DNA of 64,000 bases from Paracnuella aquatica (GTDB taxonomy: Bacteria; Bacteroidota; Bacteroidia; Chitinophagales; Chitinophagaceae). The notes beneath the pieces are model-generated. The model was not told the DNA's origin. It searched no databases and saw only the letters and a list, made by a program, of their open reading frames with translations. The stretch spans positions 1 to 64,000 of the forward strand of contig NZ_QOWJ01000007.1 in assembly GCF_003332885.2 (NCBI RefSeq), written 5' to 3'. Shown here in pieces: positions 34,191 through 43,263 of this stretch. The position numbers and the translations under genes were made by a program. The first letter of the stretch is position 1; each line of letters starts with the position of its first letter.

Positions 34191-35105
34191 ATGCCATCTG
34201 ATCACATAATTATTACGCCTTATTCATACGATCAGGCTGAAATGGTGCAGCAAATGAAAGCACTGATGCAGCAACAACTAATGCCCAATGCATGGCAGTG
34301 GCTGCAGGAAAAAGCGGCGCAGCTCAACATCCAAGGCAGCAATGCGCTGGCCGTTGCATTTGCCGCCATGCCGCGCAAAGTGGGCAAAGCAATTGTTGAT
34401 ATTAGCGCAGAAAGTGCTGCTGCATTTGCAGCTATCCGGCCCCACTTCACCATCAATCAATGGAGCATCGACCGGCTTTGCCGTGTGTGGTTGCTGTTGC
34501 AATTAAACACCGATGATGAAGCGGTTTATGTACGCCGCATTGAAACGCTTTTTCCCGCTGCCGAAATGAACGAACTGGTTGCACTCTATTCAGCGTTGCC
34601 CCTGCTGGCTTACCCCGAAGCGTGGCGCGGCCGCTGTGCCGAAGGCATCCGCAGCAACATCGGGCCGGTGCTCGAAGCCATTATTTGCAACAACCCGTAT
34701 CCATCGGAACAACTGCCCGACGGTGCCTGGAACCAGTTGGTGTTGAAAGCTTTTTTTACGGAAAAAAGAATCGACCAGATCATTGGGTTGGATAGGCGTG
34801 CCAATGAATCGCTGGCCAATACATTGATCGATTTTGCACGGGAACGCCGCGCTGCAGCCCGCGAAGTGCCGCCCATGCTGTGGCGCTGTGTGGCACTGTT
34901 TATCAATGCCGAAAATCTGCGCGATGTAGAGGGTGCATTGTACAGCACCGAAACTAGCGAACGTGCTGCAGCGGCACTGGCGCTATCGCAAAGCAGCCTG
35001 CCCGAAGCAAAAGCATTGTTGCAAAAGAATAGCGAATTATCGACTGAAATCCATTCCGGCGCATTGAGCTGGAAGGGACTTGCAGCAAGGATGGCAGGCG
35101 AATAA
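34191..35105 (+). CDS. eboA: EboA domain-containing protein
   Basis: 304 residues, soluble and alpha-helical, with no signal peptide. It matches the EboA family: the first part carries WQWLQEKAAQLN, FAAMPRKVGKAIVD and WSIDRLCRVWLLLQL; the second has the EMNELVALYSALPLLAYPEA, WNQLVLKAFFTEKRIDQIIG and NTLIDFARERRAA helices typical of this family. The biochemical role is unknown. It is the first gene of a complete same-strand ebo cluster (A-F), which is known in cyanobacteria, in some eustigmatophyte algal plastids and in diverse bacteria, and has been linked to handling or export of a secondary metabolite precursor. The family is identified by pattern and by gene order. Confidence 0.93.
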   Translation: MPSDHIIITPYSYDQAEMVQQMKALMQQQLMPNAWQWLQEKAAQLNIQGSNALAVAFAAMPRKVGKAIVDISAESAAAFAAIRPHFTINQWSIDRLCRVWLLLQLNTDDEAVYVRRIETLFPAAEMNELVALYSALPLLAYPEAWRGRCAEGIRSNIGPVLEAIICNNPYPSEQLPDGAWNQLVLKAFFTEKRIDQIIGLDRRANESLANTLIDFARERRAAAREVPPMLWRCVALFINAENLRDVEGALYSTETSERAAAALALSQSSLPEAKALLQKNSELSTEIHSGALSWKGLAARMAGE

Positions 35106-35149
35106 TTATTGCTGCGTCCTATTTATTTACATAAAAAATAATTACACTT

Positions 35150-36133
35150 ATGTGTTGCCATACTATAGACGAAGAAAGCCTGCAGCGCGGCGAAAAGTGG
35201 CCGCTGTATAAAGAGCAAATTGCGGGCATGCAGTTTTTTGATCCGCATGTGCACATGACCTCCCGCACTACCGACGATTACCAGGCCATGGCCGATGCCG
35301 GTGTGGTAGCGCTTATTGAGCCTGCGTTTTGGCTGGGACAGCCACGTACCGGCCTCGATACTTTTCGTGATTACTACAGTTCGCTGATTGGCTGGGAACG
35401 TTTTCGTGCATCGCAATTTGGCATTAAGCATTATTGCACCATTGGCCTCAATTCTCGTGAAGCCAACAACGAAGCGCTTGCCGAACAGGTGATGGAAATA
35501 TTGCCCTTGTTTGTGTATAAAGAAGGTGTAGTTGGCGTTGGTGAAATTGGCTTTGACGACCAGACCGCTGCCGAAGAAAAATACTATCGCCTGCAACTGG
35601 AACTGGCAAAAGAAGCCGGACTGCCGGTGCAGATTCATACACCGCACCGCGATAAGAAAAAGGGCACTACCCGCAGCATGGATATTGCACTGGAGCACGG
35701 CCTCGATCCGCGTATGGTGATTGTTGATCACAATAATGAAGAAACGGTGAAAGAAGTGCTGGACCGAGGTTTCTGGGCGGCGTTTACCATTTACCCGTTT
35801 ACCAAAATGGGCAACGAACGAATGGTGGATGTGGTTAAACAATACGGCCCGGAACGCATCATGGTCAACTCCGCTGCCGACTGGGGTATTTCCGATCCGC
35901 TGGCCGTGCCCAAAACAGCGGCATTGATGAAGGAACGCGGTATTTCGGTAGAAGATATCCGGTTAGTAACGTATCAAAATGCCGTGACTGCATTTGCGCA
36001 AAGCGGCCAGATCGAAGAGTCGGATTTTTCTTCGGTAAAATCGATTGATCAAAGCCAGAAGTTTGCCGGCAACACCGTGCTGCGCGGCGGACAGGCACCA
36101 AGGGTTGATAAAGATTCGGTATTTATCAGGTAA
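35150..36133 (+). CDS. eboB: TatD-like metal-dependent hydrolase
   Basis: 327 residues, TIM-barrel amidohydrolase of the TatD-related type. Metal ligands: HxH in FFDPHVHMTSRTT, a Glu in GVVGVGEIGFDD, His in GLPVQIHTPHRDKKKG, His in MVIVDHNNEET, and the terminal Asp in IMVNSAADWGISD. The start is ATG 35150 (MCCHTIDEESLQ), 44 bp after eboA. The substrate is unknown; position two in the ebo order supports EboB. A stem-loop with a U-tract follows the stop (36144-36225). Confidence 0.94.
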   Translation: MCCHTIDEESLQRGEKWPLYKEQIAGMQFFDPHVHMTSRTTDDYQAMADAGVVALIEPAFWLGQPRTGLDTFRDYYSSLIGWERFRASQFGIKHYCTIGLNSREANNEALAEQVMEILPLFVYKEGVVGVGEIGFDDQTAAEEKYYRLQLELAKEAGLPVQIHTPHRDKKKGTTRSMDIALEHGLDPRMVIVDHNNEETVKEVLDRGFWAAFTIYPFTKMGNERMVDVVKQYGPERIMVNSAADWGISDPLAVPKTAALMKERGISVEDIRLVTYQNAVTAFAQSGQIEESDFSSVKSIDQSQKFAGNTVLRGGQAPRVDKDSVFIR

Positions 36134-36143
36134 TCATTTTCAG

Positions 36144-36225
36144 GCCACGCAAAGCCGGTGCTGTTGTTTGCTTCAAACAAGTATTGTAGCAACAAGATCG
36201 CTGTAGTTGCGTGGCTTTTTCTTTT
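36144..36225 (+). terminator. Terminator- or attenuator-like structured RNA between eboB and eboC
   Basis: GCCACGCAA (36144-36152) pairs perfectly with TTGCGTGGC (36207-36215), extendable by G-T and A-T pairs, and is followed by TTTTTCTTTT (36216-36225). Inside the 54-nt loop, TTGTTTG/CAAACAA makes a perfect 7-bp hairpin with a CTT loop (36164-36180). It begins 11 bp after the eboB stop and ends just before the likely eboC start. It could end eboAB transcripts or control read-through. Confidence 0.6.
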
Positions 36226-36238
36226 AAATAAATTCCTC

Positions 36239-37195
36239 TTGCAAAAGCTGATTGGCCTGCTGCGTTTGGCAAGGCCTGCGAATATTGTTACTGCTTTTTC
36301 CGACATTGGTGCAGGCGTTGCCATTGCATATTTTGGTGTGTTGCAAGCGATGATGGCACAGCACCCCGGCAGCCGAATTACAGCGTTTGTGTCGGGTGCA
36401 TGGGGGAGCAATATTTTTACATACACGCTGATATTAATGCTTGCAACACTGGGCTTATATGGCGGCGGCGTGGTGCTCAACGATGTCTTTGATGCCGAAC
36501 TCGATGCAGTGGAAAGACCGGAACGGCCCATCCCAAGCGGGCTGATTTCAAAGTCTTTGGCTGCTGCGTGGGGCGTGGGCCTGCTTTTATTTGGCGTGGT
36601 GTGTGCCGGGCTGGTACATTGGCCCCTTTTCTTTTCTACTTCTTTTTTCTTAGCCTTGGCTACTGCCGTGGCTGCTGTTTTGTACGATGCATGGGGCAAA
36701 CACCAAAATATTTTCGGTCCCATAAATATGGGCCTGTGCCGCGGACTGAACCTGCTGTTGGGTATGAGCATTTTTCCGCAAGTAATCCCGCAATACTGGT
36801 TCCTGGCGCTGGTGCCCGTGGTGTACATTGCCGCCATCACCATGATTAGCAGGGGAGAGGTGCATGGGGGGAAAAAGAATACAATGTATGGTGCGGTGTT
36901 CTTATATGTTTTGGTTGTGGCTTCCATTTTAGTTATTTCATTTTTTAATGAAACAGCCTTGTTTACTCTTCCCTTCGTGCTGTTGTTTGCTGCTATGATT
37001 TTTCCGCCCCTTGCCAAAGCCGTAGCACAACCCTCTGGCCCCAAAATCGGCAAAGCTGTAAAGGCCGGTGTTTTATCACTTATCCTGATGAATGCCGCGT
37101 GGGCGGCCGCTTTTGGCGCACCGGTGGCTGCACTGTGTATGTTGTTGCTTCTGCCGCTCTCCATGGGGCTGGCAAAAGCATTTGCCGTAACCTGA
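36239..37195 (+). CDS. eboC: UbiA-like prenyltransferase
   Basis: 318 residues from a TTG at 36239. A GTG at 36158 would add 27 residues but lies inside the preceding stem-loop, so the shorter start is preferred; no ATG is available. Integral membrane prenyltransferase with about 8-9 hydrophobic segments. The first aspartate-rich motif is NDVFDAELDAVERPERPIPS, the hallmark of the UbiA superfamily. The second motif region (LYDAWGKHQNIFGPINMGLCR) keeps only part of the usual acidic pattern. It is expected to join a polyprenyl or phytyl group to an acceptor, both unknown. The ebo order (after TatD-like, before DHQS-like) identifies it as EboC. Confidence 0.9.
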   Translation: MQKLIGLLRLARPANIVTAFSDIGAGVAIAYFGVLQAMMAQHPGSRITAFVSGAWGSNIFTYTLILMLATLGLYGGGVVLNDVFDAELDAVERPERPIPSGLISKSLAAAWGVGLLLFGVVCAGLVHWPLFFSTSFFLALATAVAAVLYDAWGKHQNIFGPINMGLCRGLNLLLGMSIFPQVIPQYWFLALVPVVYIAAITMISRGEVHGGKKNTMYGAVFLYVLVVASILVISFFNETALFTLPFVLLFAAMIFPPLAKAVAQPSGPKIGKAVKAGVLSLILMNAAWAAAFGAPVAALCMLLLLPLSMGLAKAFAVT

Positions 37196-37279
37196 TGTGT
37201 TGATTTTCGTTAACTTTCGCCAGATTTTTCCGGCCGGGTGCAGTATGCCCGTGCCTTATGCGGAATACCAATAATTGAG

Positions 37280-38440
37280 ATGGCGATGGATTATTTGCAG
37301 CAGTCGTTTGCAGTGCGCTTCGAGTACAAGGTATATTTTACCGAACATCTGTTTAGTGCCGAAAATGTGGCGTTCAGAGATTTTTTAAATGCACAAAAAG
37401 GCAATACGGCCCGCAAGCTGCTTTTTGTAATTGATAAAGGCGTTGTTGAAACGCATCCCGATTTGCAGGGGCAAATTCGTACCTACCTCGAAGCGCTGGA
37501 AGGTTATGTGTTGGTACCCGAAATGCTGGTGCTGGAAGGCGGCGAAGGTGCAAAAAACAACCCGCAACTTTTTGATCAACTCGTGGAAGCAGTCAATGCT
37601 TATGGCATCGACCGGCACTCATACCTCGTAGCCATTGGCGGCGGTTCTATTCTTGACCTTGCTGGCTATGCCGCTGCAGTTTCGCACCGCGGCATTCGGC
37701 ACATTCGTATCCCTACAACGGTGCTGTCGCAAAACGATTCGGGTGTAGGCGTTAAAAACGGCGTCAACTGGTTTGGTAAAAAAAACTTCCTCGGCACGTT
37801 TGCGCCACCCGCGGCTGTGTTCAACGATTATCATTTTCTTACCACGCTGTCGGACGATGATTGGCGTTCCGGTATGTCGGAAGCCATAAAAGTGGCGCTG
37901 ATCAAAGACGCGCCATTTTTTAACTGGCTTGAAGCCAACGCAACCATGCTGGCCCGCCGCGATATGCCGGCGATGCAGTATTTGGTAGAACGCTGTGCCG
38001 AACTGCACCTGCAACATATTGCCGGCGGCGATCCTTTTGAAATGGGCTCATCGCGGCCGCTGGATTTTGGCCACTGGAGTGCACACAAACTGGAGCAACT
38101 AACCGGCTTTGCCGTGCGACACGGAGATGCGGTGGGCATGGGCATAGCGCTGGACAGTGCATATTCTGCCGTTTCAGGCATGTTGGATGAAGCGGCTTAC
38201 AAACGCATCATCGATGTGCTGCAGGTGTTGGGCTTTGCCATTACGCATCCGCTGATGGAAATCAGCAGCGAGCAAAGTGCAGTGATCCGTGGCTTGAATG
38301 AGTTTCGCGAACACCTGGGCGGACAGCTCACCATCATGCTGCTGCGCGGCATTGGCGTGGGCGAAGAAGTGCACCACCTTGATACGGCACTGCTCATTAA
38401 AGCAAGCGAATTGTTGCAGCACCACGATGCTGTTGCATAA
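37280..38440 (+). CDS. eboD: 3-dehydroquinate synthase-like sugar phosphate cyclase
   Basis: 386 residues from the ATG at 37280 (37286 is an alternative; the GTG at 37238 is less likely). NAD-dependent DHQ synthase fold: VAIGGGSILDLAGYAAAV, RIPTTVLSQNDSGVGVKNGV, NFLGTFAPPAAVFND, GMSEAIKVALI and FGHWSAHKLEQLTGFAVRHG with metal-binding His residues. The sequence is closer to the EboD/valiolone-synthase-like branch than to the aroB of the shikimate pathway, as judged by NWFGKKNFLG and its cluster position. The cyclised product is unknown. It lies 84 bp after eboC. Confidence 0.92.
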   Translation: MAMDYLQQSFAVRFEYKVYFTEHLFSAENVAFRDFLNAQKGNTARKLLFVIDKGVVETHPDLQGQIRTYLEALEGYVLVPEMLVLEGGEGAKNNPQLFDQLVEAVNAYGIDRHSYLVAIGGGSILDLAGYAAAVSHRGIRHIRIPTTVLSQNDSGVGVKNGVNWFGKKNFLGTFAPPAAVFNDYHFLTTLSDDDWRSGMSEAIKVALIKDAPFFNWLEANATMLARRDMPAMQYLVERCAELHLQHIAGGDPFEMGSSRPLDFGHWSAHKLEQLTGFAVRHGDAVGMGIALDSAYSAVSGMLDEAAYKRIIDVLQVLGFAITHPLMEISSEQSAVIRGLNEFREHLGGQLTIMLLRGIGVGEEVHHLDTALLIKASELLQHHDAVA

Positions 38441-38460
38441 CAGCCAGTATCACGATGACA

Positions 38461-38512
38461 GATGATCGATTCGATTTTACCATTTACCATTCACCATTCA
38501 CCATTCACGAAC
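38461..38512. repeat. Short tandem ATTCACC-type repeat before eboE
   Basis: Three to four copies of a 7-bp unit (ACCATTC/ATTCACC, first unit TTTACC) lie at about 38481-38507, immediately before the eboE start. Such units are common in intergenic DNA of this phylum. They also explain the open upstream extension of the eboE frame. Confidence 0.6.
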
Positions 38513-38517
38513 CCATC

Positions 38518-39729
38518 ATGCTTACTCCATACGGCCACCTGAGTTATTGCACCAACATTCATCCCGGCGAAAACTGGAATGATCATTTTGCACAATTGCA
38601 GCAGCATGTTCCGCAGATAAAAAACAGCGTATCTCCCCATGCACCGTTTGGCATTGGGCTGCGCCTGGCCAATGTGGCATCAAAAGATTTAGCAAAACCC
38701 GAACGGCTTCATGCGTTTAAAGCATGGCTGCAGCAACATTATTGTTATGTGTTTACCATGAACGGTTTTCCGTACGGTGGTTTTCACAACACGGTTGTAA
38801 AAGCCGACGTGCACACACCGGATTGGACCACCGACGACCGAGTGGATTATACCATCCGGCTGGCGCAAATTTTAGCACAACTGCTGCCCGACGGCGAAGA
38901 AGGCAGCATCTCTACCAACCCGCTTTCGTATCGCTATTGGCACAACGATGCAGATTATGATGCCGTTTTTAAAACCGGCACTACCAACCTGTTGCGTGTG
39001 GTAGCTGCATTGATCGGGATTAAAAAAGCCACGGGCAAAATCATTCACATCAACATCGAGCCCGAGCCCGATGGCATGATGGAAACCGGCCCCGAGTTTA
39101 TCCACTGGTTCAATCACTACCTGTTGCCATTGGGTGGTGTTTTTTTACAAAATGAGTTGGGCTTAAATAGGGCGGACGCTGAAGCCGCACTGCGTACACA
39201 TGTGCAGCTTTGTTTCGATATCTGTCATTTTGCAATTGGCTTTGAAGACCATCTGGCAGTATTGCAACAATTGAAAAAGGAAAGCATTGGCGTTGGTAAG
39301 ATCCAGATCAGTGCTGCGCTGCGCCGTGAATTGCCTGCAGATAGCGAAAAACGCAAAGCCATTATTGCCGCATTTGCACCATTCAACGAGCCCGTTTATT
39401 TGCACCAGGTAATTGCAAAAGAGGCGGACGGTTCATTAACCCGTTACCGCGATCTGCCCGATGCTTTGCAAACAGCGGAAACCACCACGGCCGTTGAATG
39501 GCGGGCACATTACCATGTGCCCTTGTTTGCCGCCGAATATGGTGCGCTGCATTCCACCCAGCCAGAAATTGCCACTGTGCTGAAATATCAGGCACAGCAA
39601 CCTTTTTCCGCACATATGGAAGTGGAAACCTATACCTGGGATGTATTGCCCGATGATTTAAAATTACCCATTGCCGATTCCATTGTTCGCGAACTGCAGT
39701 GGGTGTTGGCAGCGCTGGATAGCAAATAA
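38518..39729 (+). CDS. eboE: Xylose-isomerase-like TIM-barrel protein, metabolite traffic protein EboE
   Basis: 403 residues from the ATG at 38518. Sugar phosphate isomerase/epimerase-type barrel with the EboE pattern: LSYCTNIHPGENWNDHFAQL at the N-terminus, FGIGLRLANVASKDLA, FTMNGFPYGGFHNTVVKADV, HINIEPEPDGMME (probable metal Glu), FDICHFAIGFED (Asp, His) and KIQISAALR. No signal peptide. The catalytic reaction is unknown. The opening motif and position identify the ebo member. It is followed by eboF after 171 bp, the longest gap in the cluster. Confidence 0.94.
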   Translation: MLTPYGHLSYCTNIHPGENWNDHFAQLQQHVPQIKNSVSPHAPFGIGLRLANVASKDLAKPERLHAFKAWLQQHYCYVFTMNGFPYGGFHNTVVKADVHTPDWTTDDRVDYTIRLAQILAQLLPDGEEGSISTNPLSYRYWHNDADYDAVFKTGTTNLLRVVAALIGIKKATGKIIHINIEPEPDGMMETGPEFIHWFNHYLLPLGGVFLQNELGLNRADAEAALRTHVQLCFDICHFAIGFEDHLAVLQQLKKESIGVGKIQISAALRRELPADSEKRKAIIAAFAPFNEPVYLHQVIAKEADGSLTRYRDLPDALQTAETTTAVEWRAHYHVPLFAAEYGALHSTQPEIATVLKYQAQQPFSAHMEVETYTWDVLPDDLKLPIADSIVRELQWVLAALDSK

Positions 39730-39900
39730 AAAATTGCCCTGAAGCCGTTGCAAGGGGTGGTACATTCGTGCAATTTTTCGGCGCTTTGGTACATTCCCGA
39801 TCTTTTCTTGTCTTATAGTTGATGCGCCGCCCGGCCTGCTGCGCCACCAAAAGCGGCGGATGTGTGCAGCGCCCTGTATTTTTGAATTTTGACCCTGAGT

Positions 39901-41250
39901 ATGCAAAAGACCGTTGTCATAGATATTGTAGGTTTGTCCCTTTCGGTGATTGGCGAGCACACGCCTTTTTTGCAGCAATACACGTCTAAAAAACACATGG
40001 CACCCATTGCGCCCATGCTGCCGGCCGTTACCACATCGGTGCAGTCTACTTATGTTACAGGCAAATGGCCATCGGAGCACGGCATTGTGGGCAATGGCTG
40101 GTACGATGGCGAGGATTGCGAAATAAAATTCTGGAAGCAGTCGAACAAACTGGTGTTGTCCGAAAAAATATGGGAACGTGCCAAAGCGCAGGACCCCTCA
40201 TTTACCTGCTCCAAAATGTTCTGGTGGTACAATATGTATTCGTCGGCCGATTACTCCGCAACGCCGCGGCCGCAGTACCTGGCCGATGGCCGCAAAATGC
40301 CCGACTGCTACACGCATCCGGCTTCGCTGCGTGATGAGTTGCAGCAGGAGTTGGGACAGTTTCCCTTGTTTAAATTCTGGGGTCCGGGTGCCGATATCAC
40401 GTCTTCCAAATGGATCGCCGATGCATCCATTTATACTGATAAAAAATACAACCCAACGCTGACACTTATTTACCTGCCGCACCTCGATTATTGCCTGCAA
40501 AAGTTTGGACCTGATTTTTCAAAAATGGGCAAAGAGCTGAATGAAATTGATGCTGTGGTAGAAGACCTGGTGCAGCATTATGAAAGTGTTGGTGCCAAAA
40601 TAATTTTGCTATCGGAGTACGGCATTGCACCGGTGAGTAGGCCTATTCACATTAATCGTTTGTTGCGGCAAAATGGATTGCTGCAGGTACGTGTGGAGCG
40701 TGGACTGGAACTGCTCGATGCAGGCGCTTCAAAGGCTTTTGCTGTTTCCGACCACCAGGTGGCGCATATTTATATCAACGATCCGTCGGTGGCGCAAAAA
40801 GTGCGGCAACTGGTGGAGGGCTTGCCCGGCGTGGCTTTGGTTCTGGATCGTGCTGCGCAAAAAGATCACCACATCGATCACGAACGTGCCGGCGACCTGG
40901 TGCTGATGGCCGATGCGCAAAGCTGGTTTACCTACTACTTCTGGCTTGATGATGCCGTGGCCCCCGATTATGCCCGTGTGGTAGATATTCATAAAAAACC
41001 CGGTTACGACCCGGTGGAAATGTTCATGAGTTCCAAAGCCCGCGCAGCATACAAACTGCTCCGCAAAAAGGCGGGCTTCCGGTATGTGATGGATGTCATT
41101 CCGCTGGATGCTACCCTCATCAATGGCTCGCATGGATCGCTGGCCGTGGGACAGCAGTACTACCCGGTACTGATCACAGATAGACCGCAAAAAGAAAGCC
41201 TTGTTGCCACCGATGTGTACGATGTTATTTGGCAGCATTTGGCAGGATAA
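39901..41250 (+). CDS. eboF: Nucleotide pyrophosphatase/phosphodiesterase-like protein (alkaline phosphatase superfamily)
   Basis: 449 residues from the ATG at 39901 (the TTG at 39889 is a weaker alternative). Alkaline phosphatase superfamily: a metal Asp in TVVIDIVGLS, nucleophile Thr in MLPAVTTSVQSTYVTGKWPS followed by EHGIVGNGWYD, further metal residues in IYLPHLDYCLQKFGPD and AVSDHQVAHIY, and a closing INGSHGSLAVGQQYYPV with a His. No signal peptide is apparent, so it acts in the cytoplasm. In ebo clusters this member is EboF. A TATTTTTG box at 39877-39884 just before the start might give it an additional promoter. Confidence 0.92.
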   Translation: MQKTVVIDIVGLSLSVIGEHTPFLQQYTSKKHMAPIAPMLPAVTTSVQSTYVTGKWPSEHGIVGNGWYDGEDCEIKFWKQSNKLVLSEKIWERAKAQDPSFTCSKMFWWYNMYSSADYSATPRPQYLADGRKMPDCYTHPASLRDELQQELGQFPLFKFWGPGADITSSKWIADASIYTDKKYNPTLTLIYLPHLDYCLQKFGPDFSKMGKELNEIDAVVEDLVQHYESVGAKIILLSEYGIAPVSRPIHINRLLRQNGLLQVRVERGLELLDAGASKAFAVSDHQVAHIYINDPSVAQKVRQLVEGLPGVALVLDRAAQKDHHIDHERAGDLVLMADAQSWFTYYFWLDDAVAPDYARVVDIHKKPGYDPVEMFMSSKARAAYKLLRKKAGFRYVMDVIPLDATLINGSHGSLAVGQQYYPVLITDRPQKESLVATDVYDVIWQHLAG

Positions 41251-41308
41251 AACAAAGGATTAATGGGTGCAATGGCGCACCGTTCATTATAAAATTTTAT
41301 TTGTAAAC

Positions 41309-43147
41309 ATGAAACGAAATATGCAACAAGCAGCAGGCAGGCATGCCGGCATCGCACTGGCAATAGCGTCGGGTGTGGCGCTGAGCCACCCGGCCTTGGC
41401 CCAACAGGCGCTGCCCTTAAACGATCTGTCTTCTTTTCAACCTTCTTCCAAAACCTGGCGCATTGCAGGCGATGTGCAGGCCGACCTTGCAGCAGCCAAT
41501 GCGCTGAAACCAGCCAATGGTACGGGCATCTTGGTAAATGTGCCCACCAATAAAGAGCACGGCGCCGACCTGTTTACCAACCTCACCCACGGCGATGCCG
41601 ACTTTGAGTTGGAATACCTCATGGCAAAAGGCTCCAACTCGGGCATTTACCTGCAGGGTCGCTACGAAATTCAATTGCTTGATTCCTGGGGTGTAACCCA
41701 GCCACGTGCCGGCGATAATGGTGGTATTTATGAGCGTTGGGATGACAGCAAACCCGATGGGCAAAAAGGTTACGAAGGCCATGCACCACGCCAGAACGTG
41801 TCGAAAGCACCCGGCTTGTGGCAAAAGATGCGGATTTCTTTCCAGGCACCCCGCTTTGATGCTTCGGGCAAAAAGATCCAGAATGCACGCATCCTTTCGC
41901 TGTCATTAAACGGTGTAACAATACACGAAGATGTAGAGCTCTCGGGGCCAACTCGTGGCGCCATGCAAAACAATGAAGTAGCAACAGGTCCCATCCGCAT
42001 CCAAGGCGATCATGGCGCCGTTGCATTCCGAAACATTAAGATCACCAATTACGATAAACCTCGCCCTGAACTCACCAACCTGAAGTACACGCTGTACAAA
42101 GGTAAATACCAGGCAGAGCCGGCCAACTACGCCTCGCTGCCGCCCGAAGCCGAAGGGCCTTCCGGTGTTATTTCATCGGCGGTAAGCAATATGGATAATG
42201 AGTTTCTCATTCGCTACACCGGCACGATAAAAGTTGCCGAACCGGGCACGTACACCTTCAATATGGGTGTAAACGGTGGCGGTGGCGCCCTGCGCATCAA
42301 CAAGCAGCAGGTTATTCCCATTTCGGAATGGAACGGCCGCGGCACAGCTAATTTGCCGGCAGGCGAACTGCCTTTTGAATTGATTTATTCCAAATTTGTC
42401 GATTGGGCGCAGCCCTCGCTGGGCCTGTCGGTTTCTGGCCCCGGCATCCGCGAATACCTCGTGTCCGATGCGGCATTGAGCTCCGGCAATACGGTGGATC
42501 CTATTTTGGTGGAAGCGCCATCCAATACCATCCTGCGTTCGTTTATGGACATTCCACGCCACGGCCGCGTGGTGCATGCCGTAAGCGTGGGCAGTAATAA
42601 AGGCCTGCATTATACGTACGATATGGACCGCGGCAACATGGTGCAAATCTGGCGTGGTGCATTCCTCGATGCAACGCCCATGTGGCACGACCGTGGTGAT
42701 GGTTCTTCGCGGCCTCGCGGTGCGGTGCAGTATTTTGGCAAACCCGCATTTTCTGTTGCGGTATTAACCAACAACACTGCTGCTTGGCCCGATGATACAA
42801 CGGGCAGCAGTTTCCGTACCCGCGGTTATGTACTCGATGCCGACGACCAGCCCACTTTTAAATACGACATGGCCGGCGCCAAAATCCAGGATGCGCTGAA
42901 AGTAGCCGCCGATGGACAAGGCCTGCAACGCACCATTACTGCCGAAGGCGCACCAGCCAATATGTATGTGCGGCTTGCTGCAGCATCTACCATCGAACCC
43001 GCAGGCAAAGGCATGTACCTTGTTGATGGTAAAGCGTATTACCTGCGCATTGATGGCGCCGATGGCGTACAGCTGCGCGATGCAGCCGGTGGTAAAGAAC
43101 TGGTTGCGCCGTTAAAAGGCACCGTGTCTTACACCATTCTTTATTAA
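41309..43147 (+). CDS. Secreted DUF1080 (3-keto-disaccharide hydrolase-like) protein with PA14 domain
   Basis: 612 residues from the ATG at 41309, with a signal peptide (about residues 1-32, ending SHPALAQQ). The first half (about 35-245) is a DUF1080/laminin-G-like sandwich: FTNLTHGDADFELEYLMAKG, GSNSGIYLQGRYEIQLLDSW, GPIRIQGDHGAVAFRNIKI. Some members of this family hydrolyse 3-keto-glycosides. The middle (about 255-400) is a PA14 domain: NEFLIRYTGTIKVAEPGTYT, GGGALRINKQQVI, ELIYSKFVDWAQPSLGLSVS. The last 200 residues form an uncharacterised beta-rich region. It starts 58 bp after eboF, and the following cytochrome gene is 116 bp away, so it may belong to a shared unit. Confidence 0.85.
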   Translation: MKRNMQQAAGRHAGIALAIASGVALSHPALAQQALPLNDLSSFQPSSKTWRIAGDVQADLAAANALKPANGTGILVNVPTNKEHGADLFTNLTHGDADFELEYLMAKGSNSGIYLQGRYEIQLLDSWGVTQPRAGDNGGIYERWDDSKPDGQKGYEGHAPRQNVSKAPGLWQKMRISFQAPRFDASGKKIQNARILSLSLNGVTIHEDVELSGPTRGAMQNNEVATGPIRIQGDHGAVAFRNIKITNYDKPRPELTNLKYTLYKGKYQAEPANYASLPPEAEGPSGVISSAVSNMDNEFLIRYTGTIKVAEPGTYTFNMGVNGGGGALRINKQQVIPISEWNGRGTANLPAGELPFELIYSKFVDWAQPSLGLSVSGPGIREYLVSDAALSSGNTVDPILVEAPSNTILRSFMDIPRHGRVVHAVSVGSNKGLHYTYDMDRGNMVQIWRGAFLDATPMWHDRGDGSSRPRGAVQYFGKPAFSVAVLTNNTAAWPDDTTGSSFRTRGYVLDADDQPTFKYDMAGAKIQDALKVAADGQGLQRTITAEGAPANMYVRLAAASTIEPAGKGMYLVDGKAYYLRIDGADGVQLRDAAGGKELVAPLKGTVSYTILY

Positions 43148-43263
43148 GCAAAACGGGTGTTGGGCCGGCTGCAGTACAGGCATGAAGCTTTACTTGCGAC
43201 GCTCCGTTCAACCTCGGGTTAACGCTGTTCGGCTTTTTTATTACAGACAAAAGAAAACGACCA

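Noticed and set aside
36049-37164. Minus-strand 371-codon open frame lying antisense to eboC
   Set aside because: It is long, but its translation is Ser/Thr/Ala/Pro-rich, matches no family, and fully overlaps eboC, which has clear prenyltransferase motifs. It is a shadow of codon bias.
38461-38512. Possible CRISPR-like repeats before eboE
   Set aside because: The units are only 7 bp, direct and adjacent, with no spacers; this is a simple tandem repeat.
43205-43239. Possible terminator between the DUF1080 and cytochrome genes
   Set aside because: CGTTCAACC/GGTTAACG makes a small bulged hairpin, but the T-run starts about nine bases after it, so it does not fit an intrinsic terminator.
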